Source: Acidobacteriota bacterium (GTDB lineage Bacteria > Acidobacteriota > Terriglobia > Terriglobales > Acidobacteriaceae). Taken from it: a DNA stretch of 64,000 nt. Positions within the stretch are counted from its first letter, which is position 1. Every line of letters begins with the position of its first letter. Below are positions 17,517 to 26,715 of the stretch, in pieces. The position numbers were made by a program, and so were the translations under genes. The notes under the pieces were generated by a model. It was not told the DNA's origin and ran no database searches. It saw nothing but the letters and a program-made list of their open reading frames with translations. The stretch spans positions 310,001 to 374,000 of the forward strand of contig JABCZI010000003.1 in assembly GCA_013289765.1 (NCBI GenBank), given 5' to 3'.

Positions 17517-18020
17517 ATGCCCATCTGCGACTTCTTACTGCTTGAACTAGATCAAGAATTCAAAAAGACCCGCACTACTCTTGAGCGAATTCCCGCAGAC
17601 AAGAAAGATTTTGCGCCTCACGCCAAGTCAATGCCGCTGGGCAAATTGGCTCCTCACGTCGCACAACTGCCGGTTTTCGGCCTGACTGTTTTAACCACAC
17701 CCGAATTGGATTTTTCCAAAGGAAGCTTTAAACCGCTGCAGTTCGAGTCTGCTGCTCAACTGGTGCAGGCCTTCGATGAGGGCGCTGCAAAAGTGCGCTC
17801 CGCGTTGCAGGCCGCTTCCGACGAAACCTGGCAGCAAAACTGGAAGCTAAGCTTTCAGGGCAAGACCGTTTTCGAAGGCAATCGATTTCTTGCTTACCGC
17901 GGGATGTTTCTGAATCATCTGATCCATCACCGCGCCCAGCTCGGAGTGTATCTACGGCTGAACGGAAAGCCTGTGCCTGCGACTTATGGGCCGTCGGCGG
18001 ACGATACGATGGGATTTTAA
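17517..18020 (+). CDS. DinB/YfiT-like four-helix-bundle protein
   Basis: A 167-residue soluble protein. It has the DinB-superfamily pattern: an N-terminal helix (LLLELDQEFKKTRTTLERIP), a first metal-type His in KLAPHVAQLP, and a C-terminal helix GMFLNHLIHHRAQLGVYLRL containing the paired histidines. These proteins are metal-binding helical bundles. Some are thiol-S-transferases that use bacillithiol or mycothiol, which is notable with bshA 3 kb away, but the link is only suggestive. A good AAGGAG lies upstream of the ATG. Confidence 0.8.
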   Translation: MPICDFLLLELDQEFKKTRTTLERIPADKKDFAPHAKSMPLGKLAPHVAQLPVFGLTVLTTPELDFSKGSFKPLQFESAAQLVQAFDEGAAKVRSALQAASDETWQQNWKLSFQGKTVFEGNRFLAYRGMFLNHLIHHRAQLGVYLRLNGKPVPATYGPSADDTMGF

Positions 18021-18052
18021 GGGCGGAAACGGCATCTCTCCCGAAGCTAAGA

Positions 18053-18436
18053 TCACCAGATGACTTGGACGGGATACTGCTTGAACTTTGGGTCAGCCGT
18101 GATGATCGGCCAGTCTTCCTCCATGCTCTGTGCAATCAACATGCGATCGAACGGGTCCCGATGATGCCTGGGGAGCCGCTCGATAGCGAGTAAATGATCA
18201 ATGCTGATGGGGAGCGTCTTGATCCTGTTCTCCGCCAATCTGCTGAGCACGTATGGACCGGCAGGCTGGGGCAAATTCAACTTGCCCGACTGTACCTTGA
18301 TAAGAATTTCCCAAATGCTTGCCATGCTCAAGAAAAGATCAGCGCTTCCGGCAAAAACATCGCGGGCGTGACGCGACATCCTCGCATCCCCGGCCAGCGC
18401 CCACAAGAATGCATGCGTGTCGAGGATGGCCTTCAT
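18053..18436 (-). CDS. PIN-domain toxin of a toxin-antitoxin pair
   Basis: A 127-residue PIN-domain ribonuclease. Acidic active-site residues are seen at Asp6 (AILDTHAFLWAL), Glu43 (SIWEILIK) and in RHHRDPFDRMLIAQ, with a final ITADPKF motif. This is the PhoB/VapC subgroup that pairs with Phd-type antitoxins. It would cleave RNA, classically initiator tRNA or rRNA, when not neutralised. Its start overlaps the antitoxin stop by 4 bp. The cassette sits between a DinB gene and a frameshifted gene. Confidence 0.9.
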   Translation of the reverse strand: MKAILDTHAFLWALAGDARMSRHARDVFAGSADLFLSMASIWEILIKVQSGKLNLPQPAGPYVLSRLAENRIKTLPISIDHLLAIERLPRHHRDPFDRMLIAQSMEEDWPIITADPKFKQYPVQVIW

Positions 18437-18678
18437 TTCGGTGCGATGGGTCCGTTATAGAAGAGGTCTTCAATTTCTGGATCGGGATCGTTGAAGTCAT
18501 GGGGAACCGTAAAGTCGCCCTTTGCGCTGCCGAAGACCCGCTTTTTTGGCAACTTCTTCACTGGCACGAGCTTAGCGACCGGAGTTCCGGCCTTGGCGAT
18601 CACCACTTCTTCTCCCATTGCAACGCGTTCGAGCAGGCGGGAGAAATGGGTTTTAGCTTCGTGGATATTGACTTCCAT
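18433..18678 (-). CDS. Phd/YefM-family antitoxin
   Basis: An 81-residue protein. The N-terminal half (VNIHEAKTHFSRLLERVAMG, then EEVVIAKAGTPVAKLVPV) is the Phd/YefM DNA-binding fold. The C-terminal half is acidic (DFNDPDPEIEDLFYNG) and should wrap the PIN toxin. There is no Shine-Dalgarno upstream. The ATG lies only 6 bases after a good -10 hexamer, which suggests a leaderless transcript. Two copies of a small palindrome in the promoter fit autorepression. Confidence 0.9.
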   Translation of the reverse strand: MEVNIHEAKTHFSRLLERVAMGEEVVIAKAGTPVAKLVPVKKLPKKRVFGSAKGDFTVPHDFNDPDPEIEDLFYNGPIAPK

Positions 18679-18684
18679 AACCGA

Positions 18685-18713
18685 ATACTAGACTAAGTCG
18701 CGGACTAAGTCAA
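18685..18713 (-). promoter_or_regulatory. Promoter and twin operator of the Phd/PIN operon
   Basis: On the minus strand TTGACT (18713-18708) and TAGTAT (18690-18685) are separated by exactly 17 bp, a near-consensus sigma-70 promoter. GACTAAGTC on the plus strand (a palindrome with central A) occurs at 18691-18699 and 18703-18711, filling the spacer and overlapping the -35. Binding by the antitoxin would block the promoter. Assignment as operator is inferred. Confidence 0.7.
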
Positions 18714-18717
18714 CGCA

Positions 18718-19213
18718 TCAGATTCCCATCGCTTCAGGAACGACCACCGGCTTGGCTTTCTCGCCGACTCGATTCCAGGATGCATAGCGCCACGGTTGAA
18801 CCATTTCTAAAGTTGTGATCCTTGGCGTGAACTTGAGCGCTTCGCCTTTTCCGATATGACCTAGGGCCTTTAAAAGAAAATCTAGGTTCTCCTCTGAGGA
18901 CAAACAACCACGGACGCACAGGCCACGACTCAGGAAGGAAACTATCACGAGACAGAGCATGACGAACGGCGTCCCAATTATCGTGCAACCCCTTGAGGCG
19001 CTTTAGGAGGGCAGTCAACTCCGCCGCATAAGAGATTTCACACAGAAAAATTTCCTTTGAGCGGAAGTCAACAGCAACGGCGTCACAGTACCAGTGTGCA
19101 CCGCTACTATCAGGATTATCTGCTTGGTTGACTTGTATGCAGCATTCGGTATTTACAAAGATGGCCCGATCCGCTCTAAGATAATCCACCACAACGCTCT
19201 CGTAATAGTTCAT
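18718..19213 (-). pseudogene. Frameshifted hypothetical gene
   Basis: The frame starting at 19213 encodes MNYYESVVVDYLRADRAIFV through LPESWPVRPWLFV and then becomes low-complexity nonsense. One base later the next frame continues sensibly (SSEENLDFLLKALGHIGKGE, then ITTLEMVQPWRYASWN) to the stop at 18718. The break is at GTCC (about 18898-18901), consistent with one extra C. The joined product of about 164 residues resembles a conserved hypothetical protein I recall from other bacteria. Function is unknown. It could be a true pseudogene, a sequencing error, or a +1 frameshift. Confidence 0.75.
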
Positions 19214-19270
19214 TCGGTATCTCTCATACTGTCGCTCTGTCGAGCGTCAGAATCAGAATCCAACCACCAC

Positions 19271-20734
<1,464 letters not shown>

Positions 20735-20917
20735 TCATGCCACTGTAACGGACGGGCTGCTTACTTTGAATTTTTCCCGGTCCCGGAATTGGCGCCCATG
20801 CAGCCCTTATCTTCGCTGGTTCCTTGTCCCGTCTGCGTGTTGTTCCAAGCATCTGTACTGGTCTAGAGTCAAAGCAACAATCGGGAGATTTAAGGGTTGG
20901 AATACCGAGGAGGCGTT

Positions 20918-21553
20918 ATGAAGAAGCGGACAGTCCTAATGTGCGTTCTGGGCTTGGGCGCAATGGTGACGGCACAGACCAGTTCGCCCGTACCAGCTGG
21001 CACGGCTCTGATGGTCAAACTGGAAACAACTCTTGCTACCTTCAGCAATAAGCCTGGCGATCTTTTTCAAGGACAACTGATCCAGCCAGTGGTGCTTGAT
21101 GGAAGGACACTGATCCCGGCGGGGACGCGGGTGGAAGGGCGAGTTGCCAAAGTAGCTGAGCCTCGCCGCATTTCGGGCAGGCCGACCATCAAAATCGTCC
21201 CGGAAACGCTGGTGATGGCCGGCGGTGAACGACTTCCCCTGGACGCGACGCTAATCGACACGAACGCAGGCCGCGACACTGATGTCAACCAAGAAGGCGA
21301 GTTCAAAGGCGCCGGGCACGACCGAAACGACAAAATTGAAACTGGCGGTGGCGCTGCTGGCGGCATGTTAATTGGCGGTCTTGTAGGAGGACCTGTCGGG
21401 GTTGTGGTCGGCGGCATGGTTGGCGCAGGTTCAACCGGCGCTCACTGGCTCAGCAAGCACCGCTCCGCGACGCTTCCCGCAGGGACGACACTTACCATTG
21501 AGCTCAACCGACCTTTAGTGATGACGCCCGTTGTGGCCAGCTCGGGTCAGTAA
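20918..21553 (+). CDS. Secreted glycine-zipper-containing hypothetical protein
   Basis: A 211-residue protein starting at the ATG preceded by GAGGAGG. It has a signal peptide (MKKRTVLMCVLGLGAMVTAQ), a beta-rich domain around residues 25-110 (PAGTALMVKLETTLATFSNK, GTRVEGRVAKVAEP), and a glycine-zipper membrane segment (GGAAGGMLIGGLVGGPVGVV). A second PAGTTLTIELNRPL copy of the first beta motif ends the protein. It looks like an envelope protein inserting into or crossing a membrane. No specific function is known. A clear terminator follows. Confidence 0.75.
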   Translation: MKKRTVLMCVLGLGAMVTAQTSSPVPAGTALMVKLETTLATFSNKPGDLFQGQLIQPVVLDGRTLIPAGTRVEGRVAKVAEPRRISGRPTIKIVPETLVMAGGERLPLDATLIDTNAGRDTDVNQEGEFKGAGHDRNDKIETGGGAAGGMLIGGLVGGPVGVVVGGMVGAGSTGAHWLSKHRSATLPAGTTLTIELNRPLVMTPVVASSGQ

Positions 21554-21591
21554 GTTCGAGCATCTTGTTGGAGAACATTTAACGAAAACTG

Positions 21592-21617
21592 ACCGGACCC
21601 ATGAGTCCGGTTTTTTA
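21592..21617 (+). terminator. Intrinsic terminator after the glycine-zipper gene
   Basis: ACCGGAC and GTCCGGT form a perfect 7-bp stem with a 6-base loop, followed directly by a run of T. It lies 38 bp after the stop codon. Confidence 0.85.
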
Positions 21618-21634
21618 TTTCAAGTTTTCGTTTC

Positions 21635-21669
21635 TTTACTTGCAGCCATAAATATGGCATATTTAAAAT
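21635..21669 (+). promoter_or_regulatory. Promoter and palindromic operator of the VapBC-type module
   Basis: TTTACT (21635-21640) and CATATT (21659-21664) are spaced 18 bp and could serve as -35 and -10. The perfect palindrome AAATATG-G-CATATTT (21650-21664) covers the -10. The GTG start of the antitoxin follows 5 bases after the -10 with no Shine-Dalgarno, suggesting a leaderless, self-repressed transcript. Confidence 0.6.
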
Positions 21670-21897
21670 GTGAGAACTACAGTTGACATACCGGATCCTC
21701 TCTACCGTGAACTAAAGGGAAAGGCGGCTCGGGAGGGCAGATCTGTAAAGGATATTGTGCTCCATGCTGTCCAACTGGAGCTTCAAGCGGGTCCGAAAAA
21801 GGTTACGCGCAGGAAGGCTCCAGTTATCAAATCTAAAAATCCGGGAACCTTAGTCTTGGACAATGACAAGATATTCGAAATCATTCCTTTTCCCTGA
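21670..21897 (+). CDS. Ribbon-helix-helix antitoxin (VapB-like)
   Basis: A 75-residue protein. The N-terminal RTTVDIPDPLYRELKGKAAR and EGRSVKDIVLHAVQLEL are a classic strand-helix-helix DNA-binding fold. The C-terminal tail (GTLVLDNDKIFEIIPFP) is the toxin-binding segment. The GTG start is fixed by the conserved N-terminus. Its 3' end overlaps the PIN toxin gene by 35 bp. Confidence 0.85.
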   Translation: MRTTVDIPDPLYRELKGKAAREGRSVKDIVLHAVQLELQAGPKKVTRRKAPVIKSKNPGTLVLDNDKIFEIIPFP

Positions 21898-22309
21898 CCT
21901 CAACGTCTGGATCGCATTAACATACACGAAACATATCCATTACGCTTTTGCCCAACGTTGGTTTTCAAATCTCCCAGAAGACGCTCACTTGTGTTTCTGC
22001 AGATTCACCCAAATTGGGTTTCTGCGCCTTGTCACCACGCGAGTTGTAATGGGTGAGGAGGTGCTTAGTCAGCCTGCAGCGTGGGATACTTATGACGGTT
22101 GGCTACAAGAAGGTGGAGCTTCATACTTAGAGGAACCTTCCTCGATCCAGGAAACATTCCGCGCACTCACCCAATCCAAAAATATCGCACCTGAAGACTG
22201 GGCGGATTCCTATCTGGCGGCTTTTGCTATTGTTTCGGATTTACAGTTTGTGACGTTTGACCAAGCTTTCCAAGGAAAAATCAAGCACCTACTCATCTTA
22301 CGACCATAA
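21863..22309 (+). CDS. PIN-domain toxin (VapC-like, second module)
   Basis: A 148-residue PIN-domain protein. It has the first Asp in LFPDLNVWIALTY, the DWADSYLAAFAI block with the middle acidic residues, and FVTFDQAF at the end. Unlike the module at 18 kb it pairs with a ribbon-helix-helix antitoxin, so the two cassettes are of different origin. It ends 4 bp before the convergent GH57 gene. Confidence 0.87.
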   Translation: MTRYSKSFLFPDLNVWIALTYTKHIHYAFAQRWFSNLPEDAHLCFCRFTQIGFLRLVTTRVVMGEEVLSQPAAWDTYDGWLQEGGASYLEEPSSIQETFRALTQSKNIAPEDWADSYLAAFAIVSDLQFVTFDQAFQGKIKHLLILRP

Positions 22310-22313
22310 CGCT

Positions 22314-24605
22314 TCACATCCCTGACGCCAATTCCCCTTCACTCACCAACTGAAGTTCAATCCAGCCCTCTACCGGCAACGCATCCACCGGAAGGCGGTT
22401 TTGCCAAAGGCTGAAACGCATCTTCAGCCGGCTGGTTGGCGAGATCGGGGCTGCGCCCGCCTTAGACTGGGCGCCGTTCCCGCTGTTATGGTTATGATCC
22501 GAACTTAGGCTGGAACCTGGGGTCGCCAGCAGCCAACTCAAGGGCAATTGAAATTCGAAATTCCGCAGGAGTGCGGCCTTTGCACTTTCGTCGTTGTTGG
22601 ACCAATGACCTGGCGATGGCTCTTCCCTACCCTCGACCCTCCACTCCGTGAGCTTGCGGTCCTGCACCTTGGCATCGAGCCGCAACACGCGCCGCGGACG
22701 AGCTTCTCCATTCGCCCACGATTCCAGGTTCACGACCAGATCGAACTCCATATCAGGAACCGGTCCCGCAAAATCCAAGCGGCCATAGACGAACGCGGAA
22801 TCGATACCAGCATGCACGGAATCAAGCAGGAATTGTTTTCCGTGCATGGCACCGGCGCGCTGGTCAGCGGTAAAAATAGCCGCGCCCATCCACTCGAAAT
22901 AGCGAATCTTGTCTGCCGACACGCGGGGATGAATGTAGGCCGTTTGGGGAGTGAAGGCCGGCCGCACTTCCCCGCCGGTGATGGGCTGAGACAAATAGTC
23001 AGGCGGCGCGGCTCCCAGAGCCTGATAAACGTTCGAAAGATGTTTACGATAGAGTTCGTCAAAATCTCGATCGTTGGCCGAGTGGTGCTCCGGACCATAC
23101 CACCAGTTCCAATCGCTCCCCTCGGCAATCAAAATCTCTTCAAAGGCTAGCTTACGCTGGGCTTCGGTGGCGCGAGGGGCGTTTTGCGTGTAAAACTCTC
23201 GCGCGTGATGCAGGTAATCCCAGGCGCGATTGTCTTCCGGTGCACCGATCCAGACATTGAAGTTCGCATTGATCCACGAGCCCGGCACAATCGAGGGGAG
23301 CGGAGAAATATTGCGATGGCACTCGATCGCCTCTGAAACAGTAACTGCTTCCAAACCGTTTTCGCTCTGCAGCGCATCGTAGAAGCGACGCAAAAATTCG
23401 CGGCCCGACTTGGGATAATATTCCCAGGCATTCTCTCCATCGAGGATCACCGACACGACAGCATCCCGTCCCTGCTCGAGCACTGGCCGAGCTGCTTCTT
23501 GAATGTTGTGCAGCAGATGTCTCGCGGCGTCGCCCGGGTCCATGCCCGAGTAAACAAAACCAATCATGTCGGAAATTGTGTGGTCGCGAAACACCATGTG
23601 CATCGCGGTCTCGCCCTTCTCATAGCGATGGATGGTATAAAGCCGGTCCGCCAAATGCGCGGGTAGCCGGCCATTGCCGTCGCGCTGGAAAAATACCCCA
23701 GTGCTGCGACCCAGTACGCCTTCGTCGGTGGCCATCCACTGAACGCCCAGGCTGTGAGCGATGGCGATGGCCTCTTCCGACACGCTGCCTTCGGATGGCC
23801 ATACGCCCTTCGGACGCACGCCAAACACTTCCTGATGAAGGTCGAGAGCGCGCACCAGTTGTTCGCGAGCGTCCTCGGGATGGCGAAAGCGATTCTGCGG
23901 CAAAGGCAGACCAGGGGTGGAAACGCCTCCCGCATTGGTATCGCACACTAAAGGGAGAATGGGATGGTAAAACGGAGTTGCAGAAATCTCGATCGACCCT
24001 TTTTTTGCCGCGTCAGCATAAACCGGCAAGACTTTGGCCAGCAATTCCCTTTCACGCTTGATCACAAAACTCTGATCGTCGAGGGAAAAGTTGCGCTCTT
24101 TCTGAATCAGTCCGGCAATGTCTTTATCTTCCAGAAAGAATTCGTCGAACCATGCGATCTGCGACAGCACCTGCAAGTCGGTGAACTGTTGCGGCTCAAG
24201 ATATTTCTCAGCTTTTTCGGCTGAGTAGCCATGCTCGCGGAACTTCTCTCGCAGCTCCCAGTAACGCGGATAGCGCCCGATCACGTTCGCCGGATTGGCC
24301 TGAAAAAGGTATTGCAGGGCGAACTGTCGTTCCTTCTGCGTCAAATCTCTTGCTGGTTTGGCTGCGACCTTCAGAAACGGATCCTGTGCCGTCCCGGCAA
24401 CGTAATCCTGAATCTGGGTGATGAGCGAGGGTACGAGGTTGAAGTTCTGATGAACGTTGGGGAACTCGTCCAGCAGTTTCACCATGCCGTAATAATCTTT
24501 GAGCGCGTGCAGGCGCACCCAGGGCAGGCGGTATTCGCCAGTCACCAGATCCTTGTAAAAAGGCTGATGCTGATGCCAAAGAAGAATCAGACGCAGGGCG
24601 GGCAT
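22314..24605 (-). CDS. Glycoside hydrolase family 57 (alpha-glucan-acting)
   Basis: A 763-residue GH57 protein. The start at 24605 places the family's N-terminal metal/substrate motif HQHQPFYK at residues 9-16. The catalytic Glu nucleophile is expected in GVWPSEGSVSEE and the acid Asp in VSVILDGENAWEYY. WMATDEGVLG is the preceding conserved block. The C-terminal beta-rich domain is of unknown role. GH57 enzymes act on alpha-1,4 or alpha-1,6 glucans as amylases, glucanotransferases, or branching enzymes. Divergence from glgB with only 92 bp between starts suggests a shared role in glycogen metabolism. Confidence 0.9.
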   Translation of the reverse strand: MPALRLILLWHQHQPFYKDLVTGEYRLPWVRLHALKDYYGMVKLLDEFPNVHQNFNLVPSLITQIQDYVAGTAQDPFLKVAAKPARDLTQKERQFALQYLFQANPANVIGRYPRYWELREKFREHGYSAEKAEKYLEPQQFTDLQVLSQIAWFDEFFLEDKDIAGLIQKERNFSLDDQSFVIKRERELLAKVLPVYADAAKKGSIEISATPFYHPILPLVCDTNAGGVSTPGLPLPQNRFRHPEDAREQLVRALDLHQEVFGVRPKGVWPSEGSVSEEAIAIAHSLGVQWMATDEGVLGRSTGVFFQRDGNGRLPAHLADRLYTIHRYEKGETAMHMVFRDHTISDMIGFVYSGMDPGDAARHLLHNIQEAARPVLEQGRDAVVSVILDGENAWEYYPKSGREFLRRFYDALQSENGLEAVTVSEAIECHRNISPLPSIVPGSWINANFNVWIGAPEDNRAWDYLHHAREFYTQNAPRATEAQRKLAFEEILIAEGSDWNWWYGPEHHSANDRDFDELYRKHLSNVYQALGAAPPDYLSQPITGGEVRPAFTPQTAYIHPRVSADKIRYFEWMGAAIFTADQRAGAMHGKQFLLDSVHAGIDSAFVYGRLDFAGPVPDMEFDLVVNLESWANGEARPRRVLRLDAKVQDRKLTEWRVEGREEPSPGHWSNNDESAKAALLRNFEFQLPLSWLLATPGSSLSSDHNHNSGNGAQSKAGAAPISPTSRLKMRFSLWQNRLPVDALPVEGWIELQLVSEGELASGM

Positions 24606-24697
24606 GAGCGGAAAAATTAGTCTAGCACGACGATTCAGTTTCTCTCCGACACGAAGGGTCGCAGGCAGCCCTTTCCGGTACACTAATAACTCAGAAA

Positions 24698-26623
24698 ATG
24701 CCTGAAACTTTGAGCTCTGTCGTTTCGGATTCCATTACCCTCCTCTCGGACCAGGACCTTTACCTGTTCAACGAGGGTAGCAACTATCGCATGTATGAGA
24801 CCATGGGCGCGCATCTGGTCTCACGCGACGGCAAGTCCGGCGCGGTGTTTAGCGTGTGGGCGCCGAATGCCCGCCAGGTTTCGGTAATTGGCAGCTTTAA
24901 TGATTGGCAGACTGAATCAGCCGTACTGGCTCTGCGTGGCAACTCCGGCATCTGGGAAGGATTTGTCCCGGGCGTAACCAAAGGAGCGCTCTACAAGTTT
25001 CACATTGAATCCCGGCGCCACAGTTACCGTGTCGATAAGGCTGACCCGCTCGGGCTGATGCACGAAAAACCTCCGCGCACCGCGTCTGTGGTGTGGGACC
25101 TCGAGTACCAGTGGGGCGACGCTGAGTGGATGAAGAAGCGTGGCGAACGTAACTCGCTACGCGCTCCGCAGTCCGTCTATGAAGTTCATCTGGGCTCGTG
25201 GATGCGGGTGCCGGAAGAACATAATCGTCCGCTGACTTATCGCGAGACCGCACCGCGCCTGGCTGAATACGTGGAACGTATGGGCTTCACCCATGTGGAA
25301 TTCCTGCCGGTGATGGAACATCCGTTCTACGGCTCATGGGGATATCAGACCACCGGATACTTCGCGCCCACCTCGCGCTACGGAACCCCGCAGGATTTCA
25401 TGTATCTGATCGACTACTTGCACCAGCGCGGCATCGCCGTAATCCTCGACTGGGTACCTTCGCACTTCCCATCTGACGCCCATGGCCTGGCGTATTTCGA
25501 CGGCACTCATCTCTACGAGCATGCGGATTCGCGCCAAGGTTTTCATCCTGATTGGAAGACGCACATCTTTAATTTCGGGCGCACTGAAGTGCGTAGCTTT
25601 CTGATGTCGAGCGCCATGTTTTGGTTCGACAAATATCACATTGATGGTTTTCGCGTGGATGCGGTTGCGTCCATGCTCTACCTCGACTATTCCAGAAAAC
25701 AAAACGAGTGGATTCCGAATAAATTCGGCGGGCGCGAAAATCTTGAAGCGATTGACTTCCTCAGACGATTCAATCAGGAAGTTTATAAAGAACATCCCGA
25801 CATTCAAACGACGGCAGAGGAGTCGACGTCGTGGCCAATGGTTTCGCGGCCGGTTTACCTCGGTGGCCTGGGCTTCGGCATGAAGTGGGACATGGGATGG
25901 ATGCACGACACGCTGGAATACTTCAAGCAGGATCCCATCCATCGCAAGTATCACCACAGCAAACTCACCTTCCGCATGCTGTATTCGTTTCAGGAGAATT
26001 TCGTGCTGCCGCTTTCGCACGACGAAGTAGTTCACGGCAAAGGATCGTTGATCGGCAAGATGCCGGGCGACGAGTGGAATCGTTTCGCCAATCTGAGGCT
26101 TCTCTTTGGTTACATGTATGCCCAGCCCGGAAAGAAATTGCTTTTCATGGGCGACGAGTTCGGGCAGGTTCGCGAGTGGGCGCACGATACCAGCCTGGAG
26201 TGGCATGTGCTGCAGTTTGGAACCCACAGCGGCGTGCAGAAGTGGGTGGCGGAGCTGAACCGGGTTTACCGAAGCGAACCCGCTTTGCACATGCTCGATA
26301 CCAGCCCCGCGGGCTTTGAGTGGGTGGATTGCAACGACAATCTCACCAGCACGATTTCCCTGCTCCGCAAAAGTGAAACCCCGGAAGATACGATTCTTAT
26401 TGTTTGCAACTTCACGCCTATTCCGAGACTCGGTTATCGCATCGGTGTACCCCGCGGCGGTTACTGGCGCGAACTGTTGAATAGCGACGCTACGGAATAC
26501 GGCGGCACTGGTGCGGGAAATCTCGGCGGAGTACACGCTCTGGCTGAACCAGAGCATGGGCGTCCTTACTCGCTTAGGCTCACATTGCCGCCGCTCGGAG
26601 CACTGTTCCTGAAAGCGGGATAG
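24698..26623 (+). CDS. glgB: 1,4-alpha-glucan branching enzyme
   Basis: A 641-residue GH13 enzyme that makes alpha-1,6 branches in glycogen. A CBM48 domain ([20 protein letters not shown]) precedes the catalytic barrel. The four GH13 regions are visible: [22 protein letters not shown] (nucleophile Asp), TTAEEST (acid Glu), and [12 protein letters not shown]. The C-terminal beta domain ends the protein. Length is typical of the shorter GlgB form. It is transcribed divergently from the GH57 gene, likely from a shared 92-bp promoter region. Confidence 0.96.
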   Translation: MPETLSSVVSDSITLLSDQDLYLFNEGSNYRMYETMGAHLVSRDGKSGAVFSVWAPNARQVSVIGSFNDWQTESAVLALRGNSGIWEGFVPGVTKGALYKFHIESRRHSYRVDKADPLGLMHEKPPRTASVVWDLEYQWGDAEWMKKRGERNSLRAPQSVYEVHLGSWMRVPEEHNRPLTYRETAPRLAEYVERMGFTHVEFLPVMEHPFYGSWGYQTTGYFAPTSRYGTPQDFMYLIDYLHQRGIAVILDWVPSHFPSDAHGLAYFDGTHLYEHADSRQGFHPDWKTHIFNFGRTEVRSFLMSSAMFWFDKYHIDGFRVDAVASMLYLDYSRKQNEWIPNKFGGRENLEAIDFLRRFNQEVYKEHPDIQTTAEESTSWPMVSRPVYLGGLGFGMKWDMGWMHDTLEYFKQDPIHRKYHHSKLTFRMLYSFQENFVLPLSHDEVVHGKGSLIGKMPGDEWNRFANLRLLFGYMYAQPGKKLLFMGDEFGQVREWAHDTSLEWHVLQFGTHSGVQKWVAELNRVYRSEPALHMLDTSPAGFEWVDCNDNLTSTISLLRKSETPEDTILIVCNFTPIPRLGYRIGVPRGGYWRELLNSDATEYGGTGAGNLGGVHALAEPEHGRPYSLRLTLPPLGALFLKAG

Positions 26624-26715
26624 CAAATTAAGAGCAGCTACCGGTGAATGTTAGTACTGAACTACTAGGCACCGACCACTGCCTCACATGCTATGCTGCC
26701 CTCAGAACTGCTTTC

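Noticed and set aside
25334-26626. 430-codon minus-strand frame across glgB
   Set aside because: Antisense to all four GH13 motifs. No independent family features.
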